Part shown: piece by piece, positions 25,955-34,667 of the stretch
Numbering within the stretch: position 1 is the stretch's first letter
How the letters are laid out: each line of letters starts with the position of its first letter
Assembly: GCA_019636495.1 (NCBI GenBank)
Contig: JAHBXL010000001.1
Span: 310,001-374,000 of the forward strand
DNA length: 64,000 nt
Direction of reading: 5' to 3'
Origin: Phycisphaeraceae bacterium
GTDB taxonomy: Bacteria > Planctomycetota > Phycisphaerae > Phycisphaerales > UBA1924
The notes under the pieces: generated by a model
What the model was told of the DNA's origin: nothing
The model's input: the letters and a program-made list of their open reading frames with translations, nothing else
The model's database searches: none
Position numbers and translations under genes: made by a program

Positions 25955-26275
25955 GCATTTCCCCTCTCCCCGGTCGCCGGGGAGAGGTGGTCGCGAAGCG
26001 ACCGGTGAGGGGCTTTCCTTCGGTTCTTCAAGAACCCCTCATCCCCCTCGCTGCGCTCGGGGACCTCTCCCCGTTCAAAGCAACGGGGAGAGGGGAACCG
26101 GATTTGCATTTCCCCTCTCCCCGGTCGCCGGGGAGAAGTGGTCGCGAAGCGACCGGTGAGGGGCTGTCCTTCGGTTCTTCAGGAACCCCTCACCCCCCTC
26201 GCTGCGCTCGGGGACCTCTCCCCGTTCAAAGCAACGGGGAGAGGGGAACCGGATTTGCATTTCCCCTCTCCCCCG
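25955..26275. repeat. 151-bp tandem repeat, two full copies and a partial third
   Basis: Two nearly identical 151-base units begin at 25955 and 26106, and a third copy starts at 26257 but breaks off after about 20 bases. Each unit contains several hairpins: CCCCTCTCCCCGG with its complement, GGTCGCGAAGCGACC, and CCTCGCTGCGCTCGGGG. A related fragment lies at about 27726-27785. No credible protein is encoded. Confidence 0.9.
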
Positions 26276-26640
26276 GCCCCGATGGGCCCGTGCGCTTGCG
26301 AGTGAGGTGAATCCTGTAGCCCAACTGCCTACCCCCATCACCTACCTGTCGCTTGGGGTTCACGCGGAAGAGCGGAAGCGAGAACGGGAACGCCAGCCGG
26401 GTGGCATTAACCTGCCCATGTTCCTGCCCACGGTGCCGGACGAATGGAAGCGATAGCTTCCTCCGCCCCTCCAGGGCGGCCTCCTCGTCCATTACGCCTT
26501 CCACGGGTTTCGCGTCGTCGGCTTCGCCGCAACGACGCTGCACCCGTGGCTACAACCCGTCGCCCCGTTGGGGCGAAGCGCGGGGGCCGCGTCGGTTGAC
26601 CCGCATCTGAAACTCGAATAAGTCGTGAGGCGGGAGGCCC
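26276..26640. other. Gene-free, hairpin-rich stretch upstream of ppk2
   Basis: About 365 bases without a convincing coding frame. Two clear hairpins are CCGCCC-ctcca-GGGCGG at 26463-26479 and TCGCCCC-gtt-GGGGCGA at 26560-26576. The tract continues the repeat-rich zone and looks like further interspersed-repeat debris. The GGGAGG near 26631-26636 serves as ribosome-binding site for ppk2. Confidence 0.55.
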
Positions 26641-27675
26641 TTGAGCAACCCTCTTGCCGCCTTACCCTCCCCCATGCCCACCCTCCCCTCCTCATCCCCG
26701 CCCTTGCCCGACATCGCCCAGGTCCTCAAGCGCGTCCGCATTGAACCGGCCGCACCGGGCAAGGCTGGCGCGAAGGGGGCCAGTTTCCGCCTGCGCGATC
26801 ATGATTGTGCGTGGGTGCCGGAGGCGCGTGGGAAATCCCGCCGCGGCGGGAGCGGGCTGGCCAGCGACGATCTGGTCGCGCTGGACAAGGACGAGATCAA
26901 GGACCGCGCCAAGGACGTGCTGCGCCGGAACGTTGAGGAACTCGCCGCGGCGCAGGAGTTGTTGTGGGCGAGCAACGACCACGCGGTGCTGGTGGTGTTC
27001 CAGGCGATGGATGCGGCGGGGAAGGATGGGACGATCAAGCACGTGACCAGCGGGCTGAACCCGGCGGGGTGCGAGGTGACGAGTTTCAAGGCTCCGACGC
27101 CGGAGGAACTCGACCACACGTTCCTGTGGCGGGTGCACAAGCGCGTGCCGGAGCGCGGCAAGATCGGCATCTTCAACCGGTCGCACTACGAGGACGTGCT
27201 GATCGTCCGCGTGCACCCGGAACTTCTGGGCAACAGCAAACTGGCGATTGATGGCCGCGGCGAGACACTGTGGGCGCAGCGCTACGAGGACATCAACGCC
27301 TTCGAGCGGCACCTGGCCCGCAACGGGACGGTGATCCTGAAGTTCTTCCTGAACGTGAGCAAGGAGGAACAGCGCAAGCGGCTGCTGGCGCGGCTGAATG
27401 ATCCGGAGAAGAACTGGAAGTTCAACGCGAGCGATCTCGACACGCGCGACAAGTGGGATGACTACATGCGGGCGTATGAGCGGGCGATTGCCGCGACGAG
27501 CACGCCGTGGGCTCCGTGGCACATCATCCCGGCGGATCACAAATGGGTGATGCGGGCGATGGTGGCCTCCATCATCACGCACACGATCCGGTCGCTTGAT
27601 CTGCGGTTCCCGAAACTCACACTCGAACAGCAGCGCGGCCTCGCCGCGGCGAGGAAACGATTGGAGCGGGAGTGA
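26641..27675 (+). CDS. ppk2: Polyphosphate kinase 2 family protein
   Basis: 344 residues from TTG 26641, which follows GCGGGAGG; an ATG at 26674 lacks such a site. PPK2 enzymes use polyphosphate to phosphorylate nucleoside mono- or diphosphates. The Walker A loop is MDAAGKDGT at about 123-131, the lid and substrate region includes TSFKAPTPEELDHTFLWRVH, and Walker B is IFNRSHYEDVL at about 177-187. The extended C-terminal helices (LEQQRGLAAARKRLERE) are typical. Length fits the one-domain class. Whether it prefers AMP, ADP or GDP cannot be told. Confidence 0.93.
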   Translation: MSNPLAALPSPMPTLPSSSPPLPDIAQVLKRVRIEPAAPGKAGAKGASFRLRDHDCAWVPEARGKSRRGGSGLASDDLVALDKDEIKDRAKDVLRRNVEELAAAQELLWASNDHAVLVVFQAMDAAGKDGTIKHVTSGLNPAGCEVTSFKAPTPEELDHTFLWRVHKRVPERGKIGIFNRSHYEDVLIVRVHPELLGNSKLAIDGRGETLWAQRYEDINAFERHLARNGTVILKFFLNVSKEEQRKRLLARLNDPEKNWKFNASDLDTRDKWDDYMRAYERAIAATSTPWAPWHIIPADHKWVMRAMVASIITHTIRSLDLRFPKLTLEQQRGLAAARKRLERE

Positions 27676-27853
27676 TGAGGTGATGAGGTCCTGAGTCCTG
27701 AGGGGCCGGGCCCGAATGACCGAATGCCCCTCATCGCCCTCACTTCGTTCGGGCACTTCTCCCCGGCGACCGGGGAGAAGGGAATGCGCGGCGAGGGCTT
27801 ACTCCTCACGGTCACTCACATCCGACATCCCACATCCGACATCCGACATGCCG
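27673..27853. repeat. Mixed short repeats between ppk2 and a TPR gene
   Basis: From the ppk2 stop onward lie two octamers TGATGAGG (27673-27688), two heptamers TCCTGAG (27689-27702), and a fragment related to the 151-bp repeat (about 27726-27785). Five heptamers of the form ACATCCG or close variants follow at 27819-27853. The last unit abuts the stop of the minus-strand TPR gene. No gene is seen in this gap. Confidence 0.8.
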
Positions 27854-27854
27854 C

Positions 27855-28580
27855 TCACCGTCGGTCGGTCGGCACATCGGCCACGGGCACGATCTGCATC
27901 ATGCGCTCGGTCGGCGGGACGCCGAACGAAGGGCCGACGATCTGCCCGAGTTGCGATGCCAGCGCGGCGACTTCGCCGTTCTGGGGCGCGACGTAGTAGG
28001 CCATGCGGAGTCGCTCGATGGCGCGGGTGGTGTCGCCCGCGGCCATGTAGACCTTGGCCAGGCCGAGTTGCGGTTCGACGGATGTGCCGCCATCGACCCT
28101 CGCCGCGGCGAGCAGCGAGCGGGCCGCTTCGTCTTTGTCACCCTGGCGCATGGAGAAGTCGGCCAGGAGCGTCCAGTCGGACATTCGGCCGCGGTCGATG
28201 GTGCGGCTCCGCAGCAGGCGGTTGAGTTCCTCGTACTGCTTGTCGGCGAAGAGGCCCTCGCAGGTCTGCACGAAGACCTCGTCGTTCTCCGGTGTCAGGC
28301 GGTAGGCCAGGAGCAGTTGCTCGCGCGCTTCGGCGGTTCGGCCCTGGGCCAGCAGCGTGCGGCCGAGCATGTAGTGCACTTCCGGGCGCGCGGGGCTGCG
28401 GTCGAGGTATTCGCGGTAATCGGCCTCGGCCTCGGTGTATTGGCCGCGGGCGAAGTTGGCATCGCCCGATTGGCGGACGGCCAGGAGCGACTTCTGGCAG
28501 CCGAACTGCGTGCCGGCCGCGAGGAGCAGCGCGAGGGGCAGAACATAGGTGAATGCGCGGCGAGCGGGCGTGGTGGGCAT
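27855..28580 (-). CDS. TPR-repeat lipoprotein
   Basis: 241 residues from ATG 28580, with GGAG nine bases upstream; earlier in-frame codons overlap the divergent gene and look non-coding. The N-terminal hydrophobic segment (YVLPLALLLAAGTQF) ends at GC, a probable lipobox with acylated Cys28. Tetratricopeptide repeats follow from about residue 38: GDANFARGQYTEAEADYREY, then ALLAQGRTAEAREQL-like units, and AKVYMAAGDTTRAIERLRMA. TPRs mediate protein contacts in secretion or envelope assembly. Specific role unknown. Confidence 0.8.
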   Translation of the reverse strand: MPTTPARRAFTYVLPLALLLAAGTQFGCQKSLLAVRQSGDANFARGQYTEAEADYREYLDRSPARPEVHYMLGRTLLAQGRTAEAREQLLLAYRLTPENDEVFVQTCEGLFADKQYEELNRLLRSRTIDRGRMSDWTLLADFSMRQGDKDEAARSLLAAARVDGGTSVEPQLGLAKVYMAAGDTTRAIERLRMAYYVAPQNGEVAALASQLGQIVGPSFGVPPTERMMQIVPVADVPTDRR

Positions 28581-28710
28581 GGTGAACTCCGTTTCGTGGG
28601 CAGGCGAAGGTGGCTGTGGGGAAGTGGTGCCCCTTCGCGTCCGGGGGCAAGTGTATCGGGCGGCCCGCGTTTGTCCCAGCGTCTTGCCGCGAATGGCGTA
28701 GCATCTTGGC

Positions 28711-29112
28711 ATGCCGCGCTGGGTGCTGCTCCGCCACACGCTGCCGGATGAAACTAGCCACCATGACTGGATGCTCGAACGCTCGGGCCACAGGGATGCG
28801 GGCCTGCTGACTTTTCGACTGGAGGACGGCGTTCGGCCATCTGACCGAGGGCTGCGGACGTTCAGCGCGGAACATCTGACTCCGCACCGTTGCGAGTATC
28901 TGGAGTATGAAGGCCCTGTTTTAGGGGATCGTGGTTGGGTGGTTCGCGTGGAATCTGGCCTCTGCGAGGTCATTGACTCCCCTCTTGAGGGTATGACAGT
29001 CGTCTTGTATGATCGTGATTCGCGGGTTATCGCCAACTGGCGCGGGAAGATGCTCGAGTCCGGTGGGCAAGACTCGATGCCGGATCGCTGGCGGTTCGAC
29101 TTGGCAGATTGA
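28711..29112 (+). CDS. Stand-alone LigD 3'-phosphoesterase-like protein
   Basis: 133 residues. MPRWVLLRHTLPDETSHHDW, then MLERSG, matches the start of the DNA ligase D 3'-phosphoesterase domain family as found in small planctomycete proteins (usual form: His, a short gap, His-x-Asp, then Leu-x-Glu/Arg). Here the candidate metal ligands are H9, H17/H18 and D19. The C-terminal half has the expected EYLEYEGPVLGDRGWVVRV block. It is not attached to ligase or polymerase domains, and no Ku or ligase gene is nearby. A role in 3'-end repair is inference from family membership. Confidence 0.7.
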   Translation: MPRWVLLRHTLPDETSHHDWMLERSGHRDAGLLTFRLEDGVRPSDRGLRTFSAEHLTPHRCEYLEYEGPVLGDRGWVVRVESGLCEVIDSPLEGMTVVLYDRDSRVIANWRGKMLESGGQDSMPDRWRFDLAD

Positions 29113-29217
29113 CCTGGTTCTGGCATACTGCGTTCGGCGCGGGTGTTGGCCGTTCGGCCGATCGCGGCGCTGGAGTCTTCGGCGCAGCCCGCTCGAGCAG
29201 AACGAGAGGAGGCCGAC

Positions 29218-29631
29218 ATGCGGACGTGGACCGGACAGGACCTGCATCCGATGGGCGATGGCGCGGGCGGCGGTCAGCCCGCCGCGGGGTTTCACCCGGC
29301 GGTGGTGCCGACGAGCAAGCCTCCGAACCCGACCGAGGGGGGCGAGGCCAAGCCCAAGATCATGCACATCAACCAGTCGCTGGCCGGTGGGGGGGCGGGA
29401 CGGCACACCGACAACTGGCAGCGGAAGACGAACCTGACCGGGTCGGGGGCGACGCACATCCGCTCGTTCTTCTGCCGGTTGAACCCCGAGTCGCTGGCGA
29501 GCATGGATGATCAGATCAACCGCTGGCTGGACGAGCACCCGGACTATGAGGTCAAGTTTGTGAACTCGTCGGTCGGCGAGTGGCAGGGCAAGATCCGCGA
29601 GCCCGCGCTGATCGTGAACATCTGGGTGTGA
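29218..29631 (+). CDS. Conserved planctomycete-type hypothetical protein
   Basis: 137 residues from ATG 29218, preceded by a near-ideal GAGAGGAGG site. The first 50 residues are Gly/Pro-rich. The body contains HINQSLAGGGAGRHTDNWQR, an acidic amphipathic helix (SLASMDDQINRWLDEHPDYE) and a final strand (PALIVNIWV). I recall similar small proteins as conserved unknowns in planctomycetes, but no domain name applies. The strong ribosome-binding site suggests good expression. asnB follows 43 bases later on the same strand. Confidence 0.65.
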   Translation: MRTWTGQDLHPMGDGAGGGQPAAGFHPAVVPTSKPPNPTEGGEAKPKIMHINQSLAGGGAGRHTDNWQRKTNLTGSGATHIRSFFCRLNPESLASMDDQINRWLDEHPDYEVKFVNSSVGEWQGKIREPALIVNIWV

Positions 29632-29674
29632 GGCGTTGGCCGCCGCGGGCGCGGCGGGCCGATAGAGATGCCGC

Positions 29675-31633
29675 GTGTGCGGCATTCTGGGCATCGCCTG
29701 TTCGATGGGGCACCGCATCGGCCTGACCGATGTGCAGGTTGTGGCGATGCGCGACACGATGTCGCACCGCGGCCCCGATGGCGCGGGGCTGTGGCGATCG
29801 GCGCAGGGGCACGTGGCGTTGGCGCATCGGCGGCTGGCGGTGATCGAGCCCGACCCGCCGGATCATGGCGCACAGCCGATGATGAGCGATGATGGCCGGT
29901 TCGTGCTGGTCTACAACGGGGAACTGTACAACGACGACGAGGTGCGGCGCGACTTGGCCCGGTGCGGCGCGGTCTTCCGCACGCGGTGCGACACCGAGAC
30001 GGTGCTGCGTGCGCTCGCGGAGTGGGGCGTCGGCGCGCTGGCGAGGTTCCGCGGGATGTTCGCGCTTGCGCTGTTCGATTCGCGCGAGCAGCGGTTGCTT
30101 CTGGCGCGCGACCCGCTGGGGATCAAGCCGTTGTACTGGCACACAGGCGGCGGGGACCGCGGGCAGGTGGTGTTCGCCAGCGAGATTTCGCCGATTCTTT
30201 CGCACCCGGGAGTTCCGGTTTCGCCGGACTGGGCGACGTTGAGCGCGTATCTGACGACCATCCGCGCGACGCTCGGCGAGCGGACGTTGTTCGACGGCGT
30301 GCGCGTGGTGCGGCCCGGCGGGTTTGTCGAGTTCGATCTTGCACACGGCGGGCGGGCGCGTGCCGGCGAGTTCTGGCGCAGCACGCCGGTTCGTGCCGCG
30401 GGCGAAGTCGATGACGCCGAGGCGCAGCAACTGGTGCGCAGGGCGGTCGTCGAGTCCGTCGGTGCGCATCTGCGTTCGGATGTGCCGGTGTGTTCGCTGC
30501 TGAGCGGCGGGTTGGATTCGACGATCATCGCGTCGCTGGCGGCCGCGGCGGCCCCGCCGCGAGGCCTGCGGACCTATGCCGCGGGGCACGACGACGGCGC
30601 GCCCGATGCCGATCTTGCGTGTGCGCGGCGTGCCGCGGCGGAACTCGGGACCGAGCATGCCGAGGCGCCGATCACGCGAGAACTGTTTCTGGCACGCTGG
30701 CCGGAGATGGTCGCGCGGCTGGGAGCGCCGCTCAGCACGCCTAACGAGGTCGCGATCAACGAGGTGGCGCGGCGGCTGCGGGTCGATGGACGCATCGTAG
30801 CGCTGTCGGGCGAGGGCGCCGACGAGTTGTTCGCGGGGTACGACGCGATCGTGTCCGCCGCGCTGGAGTTTGAGGCGGCGCACGCGGCGAACGCGCGTGG
30901 CGATGCGGCGCAGACCGCTGCCGGGCGAGCGATGCTGCACGTGTGTGCGGGCGCATGGACGCCGCCGGAGCGAAAGGGAGACGTGCTTGCTGAGGAAGTG
31001 TGGCGCGCGGTCGAGGGCGACGCGGCGATGCGAGCGGAGTTGGGCGCGGAGTTTCTGGAACTGACACGGCATGCCGGGCCGCACGCCAGCGCGGCGGATA
31101 TTCACCTGCGTTACCTTCGGCGCATCAACCTCGCGGGGCTGCTGCAGCGGCTCGACACGGCGACGATGCTGGAGCGCGTCGAGGGGCGGACGCCGCTGGC
31201 CGATTGTCGCATCGCTGAACTGGCCGAATCGCTGCCGATCGGGCGGAAGTTCCTTCCGGGCTCGCCGGCACAGACGAAACGCTGCTTGCGCAGCGCGTTC
31301 GCGGCGGACCTGTCGCCGTGGGTCATCGCGCGCCCCAAGGCGAGTTTTCCGCTCCCGTTTCAGGCGTGGATCGAGGGCACGGGCGACGTGCTGCGAGAGA
31401 GCGGCTTTGCGGCGCAGGTGTTCGCGCCCGGGGCGGTCGAAGCCGTTGCACAACAGACCGGTGCGCTGTGGCGGCTCGGGTGGCCGATGCTCAACCTGGC
31501 GTTGTGGGGAGAGCGGTGGTGGGGGCGCGGCCCTTCGTGGATCCCCGCCGCTCATTCCTCCCCGTCGGGTGTCTCTTCGTCAGCCGTCGTTGAGGACGCG
31601 ATCGGCTTGAGCAGAGCGTCCCAGGTGGTCTGA
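29675..31633 (+). CDS. asnB: Asparagine synthase (glutamine-hydrolysing), AsnB family
   Basis: 652 residues from GTG 29675, which places the catalytic nucleophile at Cys2 (MCGILGIA). The N-terminal glutaminase domain has SHRGPDG, LAHRRLAVI and YNGELYN. The C-terminal ATP-dependent amidotransferase domain has the PP-loop SGGLDST at 277-283 and GEGADELFAGY. Family members make asparagine from aspartate; some relatives amidate glycans or peptides. The last 27 codons overlap the convergent DUF4340 gene by 82 bases and read as a Ser/Val-rich tail (SSPSGVSSSAVV) that is probably not functional. Confidence 0.9.
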   Translation: MCGILGIACSMGHRIGLTDVQVVAMRDTMSHRGPDGAGLWRSAQGHVALAHRRLAVIEPDPPDHGAQPMMSDDGRFVLVYNGELYNDDEVRRDLARCGAVFRTRCDTETVLRALAEWGVGALARFRGMFALALFDSREQRLLLARDPLGIKPLYWHTGGGDRGQVVFASEISPILSHPGVPVSPDWATLSAYLTTIRATLGERTLFDGVRVVRPGGFVEFDLAHGGRARAGEFWRSTPVRAAGEVDDAEAQQLVRRAVVESVGAHLRSDVPVCSLLSGGLDSTIIASLAAAAAPPRGLRTYAAGHDDGAPDADLACARRAAAELGTEHAEAPITRELFLARWPEMVARLGAPLSTPNEVAINEVARRLRVDGRIVALSGEGADELFAGYDAIVSAALEFEAAHAANARGDAAQTAAGRAMLHVCAGAWTPPERKGDVLAEEVWRAVEGDAAMRAELGAEFLELTRHAGPHASAADIHLRYLRRINLAGLLQRLDTATMLERVEGRTPLADCRIAELAESLPIGRKFLPGSPAQTKRCLRSAFAADLSPWVIARPKASFPLPFQAWIEGTGDVLRESGFAAQVFAPGAVEAVAQQTGALWRLGWPMLNLALWGERWWGRGPSWIPAAHSSPSGVSSSAVVEDAIGLSRASQVV

Positions 31634-32694
31634 AGCACTCGGACCTTGTGATCGGGGAGTTTGAACGCCCAGCGAGCCAATCGCTGATCGAGAAGCCCGG
31701 CCTCGGCGCGGGCGGCATCGATCGCCGTCATGTCGCGCTCCTGATCATCGGCGGGCGGGGGTTCATCGAACGATGCGAGGAGAACCGCCCACGACGCGCC
31801 ATTCAACAGTGCGCTGCGGAGCGAGATCACCGTTCCGTCGAACAGGTGGACGGTCGCGCTGGGGCCGGGCGCGGCGGCATCGAAGTCGAAGTTCTCCGCC
31901 GCGCGGACATCGTCGAGCGAGAGGAAGTTGAGCAGGTTGCCGATCTGATCGCCCGCGCCGGGCGTTGTGAGTTCGCGTCCCTCGGGCAGATTCTCGACAA
32001 GGAACGCCGGGAACTGCGGGCTGATGCGCGACACGGAGATCGGCGGCGCGCCGTCGCGTTCGAGCGTGACAGCACGCACGCGGTCTCGGGGGAAGTTCAC
32101 GATCGTCTTATCTAGCCAGGCCATCTGGTCCCACGGCACGTCGACGCGTCCGCGGGCCAGAAACGACTGGCTCTCGCCGGCGCGCCGGATGAACACCTCC
32201 GGTTCCGCGCCCCACTTCTGCGTGCCGAGGATCACCGAGGCCAGGACCGTGCCCGCGTTGTCGCGGACTTCGACGTGCACGTTCTGCGATTCGGGCGGGG
32301 GCGGGGGCGAGCCATCGGCCGGCGGATCGGCGGGCGAGACATCCTGCACGCCGATGCGGGCAAAGAGTTCGTGATTGGCGGTCTTGGCCTCGACCAGTTG
32401 CAGTTGCGCGAGGCCGACAACCAGTCCGCGGAGGTTCTCGAAGTTCGCCGGGTAGCCGTCCTTCTCCTTCAGGCCCCAGCCTTCAGTCGTTCGGCGGAAG
32501 GTGAATGCGCCGGTCGATCGATGAACCGTGATTTCCGCGGCGTCATTGAGTCTTGTGGCAAGCGTCGGCAGGGCGGGGCCCATCGGGCGGTCGGCGTCTG
32601 GCGGGGCGGCGGTGTTTCTTGATGATGCGAAAAACGCCGCAAGGGCCAATGCCGCGGCGACGAACGCGACGATGGCGACGGTGTGGGTCTTCAC
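31552..32694 (-). CDS. DUF4340 protein of a Gld-type ABC export system
   Basis: 380 residues with an N-terminal membrane anchor (VAIVAFVAAALALAAFFAS). The soluble part shows the DUF4340 pattern: EITVHRSTGAFTFRRTTEGW, then KEKDGYPANFENLRGLVVGL. A Pro-rich insert ADGSPPPPPESQ follows, and later VFIRRAGESQSFLARGRVDV. Proteins of this family sit beside GldG-like ABC auxiliary subunits, as here, 24 bases downstream of the GldG-like gene. The molecular role is unknown. The 3' end is antisense to asnB for 82 bases. Confidence 0.82.
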   Translation of the reverse strand: MKTHTVAIVAFVAAALALAAFFASSRNTAAPPDADRPMGPALPTLATRLNDAAEITVHRSTGAFTFRRTTEGWGLKEKDGYPANFENLRGLVVGLAQLQLVEAKTANHELFARIGVQDVSPADPPADGSPPPPPESQNVHVEVRDNAGTVLASVILGTQKWGAEPEVFIRRAGESQSFLARGRVDVPWDQMAWLDKTIVNFPRDRVRAVTLERDGAPPISVSRISPQFPAFLVENLPEGRELTTPGAGDQIGNLLNFLSLDDVRAAENFDFDAAAPGPSATVHLFDGTVISLRSALLNGASWAVLLASFDEPPPADDQERDMTAIDAARAEAGLLDQRLARWAFKLPDHKVRVLQTTWDALLKPIASSTTADEETPDGEE

Positions 32695-32718
32695 GGCGGT
32701 TGCTCCCGTTGGTGTCGG

Positions 32719-34629
32719 TCAGTTGAGCGCGGCGCGGTGGGTTCGATCGGCGCGTCGCCTACGGGCACGCCAGGCGCCCAGCGCCAGCGCGGCGACGCCG
32801 ACGAGGATGGGCATCAGGCCGATGTTGATGAACTTGATGGAGCGGCCGAGGCCCTCGATGTCCTTGACGAGTTGGTGCTGCACCGCGCGCAGGTCCTGGC
32901 GGGTGGCGACCTGCTCGGCGCGGAACTTCTCGATTTCGGCCTGCTGCTCGGGCGTGAGCAGGACCATGCCGCCTGGGTTCTGGGAATCTGGCCGGGCGCG
33001 CTGGAGTTCATTGATCTTCTGTTCCGTTTCGCGAAGGCGGGCCTGGAGTTCCTGCTCACGCGATTGGTATCGCTGCTCGGCCTCGCGCCGGAGGCGGTCC
33101 ACTCGATCGAAGGGCCTGCGGAATGTGCCGCGGGCCCGCACGGCCATGAGGTCGCTCGAGCCGGTGAGGTTGTCGAGCGCGGCGATGACGAAGTCGCCAT
33201 TGTCGGCCATCTTGTTGAGACCAAGGACGATCGGTCCGATGCGTTCTTCCTGCACCCAGAAGCGGTCCTGCAGCATGTCGCAGTCGGCGAAGATGATGAG
33301 GTTGATCGGTCCGGCGGACTGCTGCAGGTGGGCGGCGCTGTTGACGCCCTCGGGCGGGTCATCGAACGCGCTGTGGGCCGGTCCGGTGACCCGCGCTGCG
33401 ATGGTCAGCCGCTCGCCGCGCGGTTTGAACTCGGCCAGCAGGGCCTTGGGGTCAGGAAAGAACGAGAACTTCTCCACGGCGATGAGCGCGGAGTTGGGGC
33501 CGGTTTGTGCGAGCGGGGCGAGGTCGGTCGTTGCGCCGGGAACAGCGCGGAGCGCGCCGGCGGTCGGGACGATGAGCGACCGCAGGCCGCCGGTCACCGC
33601 GTCGGCACGGTCGATGTTGCTCTCGGCGAGGTTCATCCACGCGATGTAGTCCACCGGCTCGGGTCGGCCCTGCCCGCCCACGTTCACACGCAGCGCGGCA
33701 TCGCGGTCGGTCGAGATCATCGAGGGCACGAGTTCGACACCCCAGCGCTGCAAAAGGCGCGGGAGGTCCGAGTTCTTCGGCAGGTTCATGGCCTGCATGG
33801 GGTTCACGCCGGGCGGAACATCGGCATCGCACAGCGGATCGACAAAGAGCAGCACGCGCCCGCCGCGCATCACGAACTGGTCGATGGCGTATTGCGTGGG
33901 CTCGCCCACGCCCTTGGGGTGCACGATCCAGAGGACCTGGATGTCCGTGGGGATCTGGGTTGCATCGCGCTCGATGGCGCGGATGTCGAACATCTCGCGG
34001 GCCTGGCGGACGACCTGCAGCGCGGGCGCGCCGGGCTGGCCGGTCATCGGGTTCGGCGGACCGCCATCGACGGGCAGCCAGGACATGAGGCCGATGGCGC
34101 GGCGTTCGGGCTCGCCCAGCAGGTAGATCATTCGCGTGAGTTCGTACTCCAGGAACGGCTCCCGTTCCGGACGGAGGAAAGGGACCACTTCCTGACGGTC
34201 GACGGTGTTGGTGCCGACAAGACCGAAGTAAATTCGCTCCTGCCCGCGCCCCGTGGGAATGCCCGCCAGGCCCGCGGCGACGGCGCGGTCCTCGGCATCG
34301 CTGAACGGTTCGGGGTTCACGACCTCGACGACAACACGGCCGCCCGAGGCGCGTGCGTACTCGGCGAGCACTTCGCGGACACGCTGGGCGTAGGTGGCGA
34401 TCTGCGGGGGGATGTCGGCGCGACCTTCGGAAAGGTACAGCGTGAGGCGGACGGGTTCGGGCACGTTGGCCGCGATGGCGCGTGAACCTGCCGAGAGCGT
34501 GTACAGCCTGCCCTCGGTGAGATCGATGCGGGCACGCGTCAGCCCCGAACCGGCGAGCACGTTGACGGCGATGAACGCGACGAGGGCTGCGACAAACGCG
34601 CCAACGGAGATGATGGATGCTCCACGCAT
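32719..34629 (-). CDS. GldG-family ABC transporter auxiliary protein
   Basis: 636 residues. The N-terminal membrane helix (ISVGAFVAALVAFIAVNVLA) is followed by RIDLTEGRLYTLSAGSRAI, the recognisable start of GldG/ABC_transp_aux proteins. A large extracytoplasmic domain follows (VRLTLYLSEGRADIPP, YELTRMIYLLGEPERRAIG). A coiled coil lies at about 525-600 (RREAEQRYQSREQELQARLR), and a C-terminal membrane helix (INIGLMPILVGVAALALGAW) is followed by an Arg-rich tail. In Bacteroidota GldG is tied to gliding, but the family is widespread in non-gliding bacteria. It lies between the permease and DUF4340 genes. Confidence 0.85.
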   Translation of the reverse strand: MRGASIISVGAFVAALVAFIAVNVLAGSGLTRARIDLTEGRLYTLSAGSRAIAANVPEPVRLTLYLSEGRADIPPQIATYAQRVREVLAEYARASGGRVVVEVVNPEPFSDAEDRAVAAGLAGIPTGRGQERIYFGLVGTNTVDRQEVVPFLRPEREPFLEYELTRMIYLLGEPERRAIGLMSWLPVDGGPPNPMTGQPGAPALQVVRQAREMFDIRAIERDATQIPTDIQVLWIVHPKGVGEPTQYAIDQFVMRGGRVLLFVDPLCDADVPPGVNPMQAMNLPKNSDLPRLLQRWGVELVPSMISTDRDAALRVNVGGQGRPEPVDYIAWMNLAESNIDRADAVTGGLRSLIVPTAGALRAVPGATTDLAPLAQTGPNSALIAVEKFSFFPDPKALLAEFKPRGERLTIAARVTGPAHSAFDDPPEGVNSAAHLQQSAGPINLIIFADCDMLQDRFWVQEERIGPIVLGLNKMADNGDFVIAALDNLTGSSDLMAVRARGTFRRPFDRVDRLRREAEQRYQSREQELQARLRETEQKINELQRARPDSQNPGGMVLLTPEQQAEIEKFRAEQVATRQDLRAVQHQLVKDIEGLGRSIKFINIGLMPILVGVAALALGAWRARRRRADRTHRAALN

Positions 34630-34667
34630 GAGTAGTGCCCCGATGCACGACCCGGGCCCGGGGGGCC

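Noticed and set aside
25955..26275. CRISPR array suggested by repeated palindromic blocks
   Set aside because: The units are 151 bases, nearly identical over their whole length, without unique spacers, and no cas gene is present.
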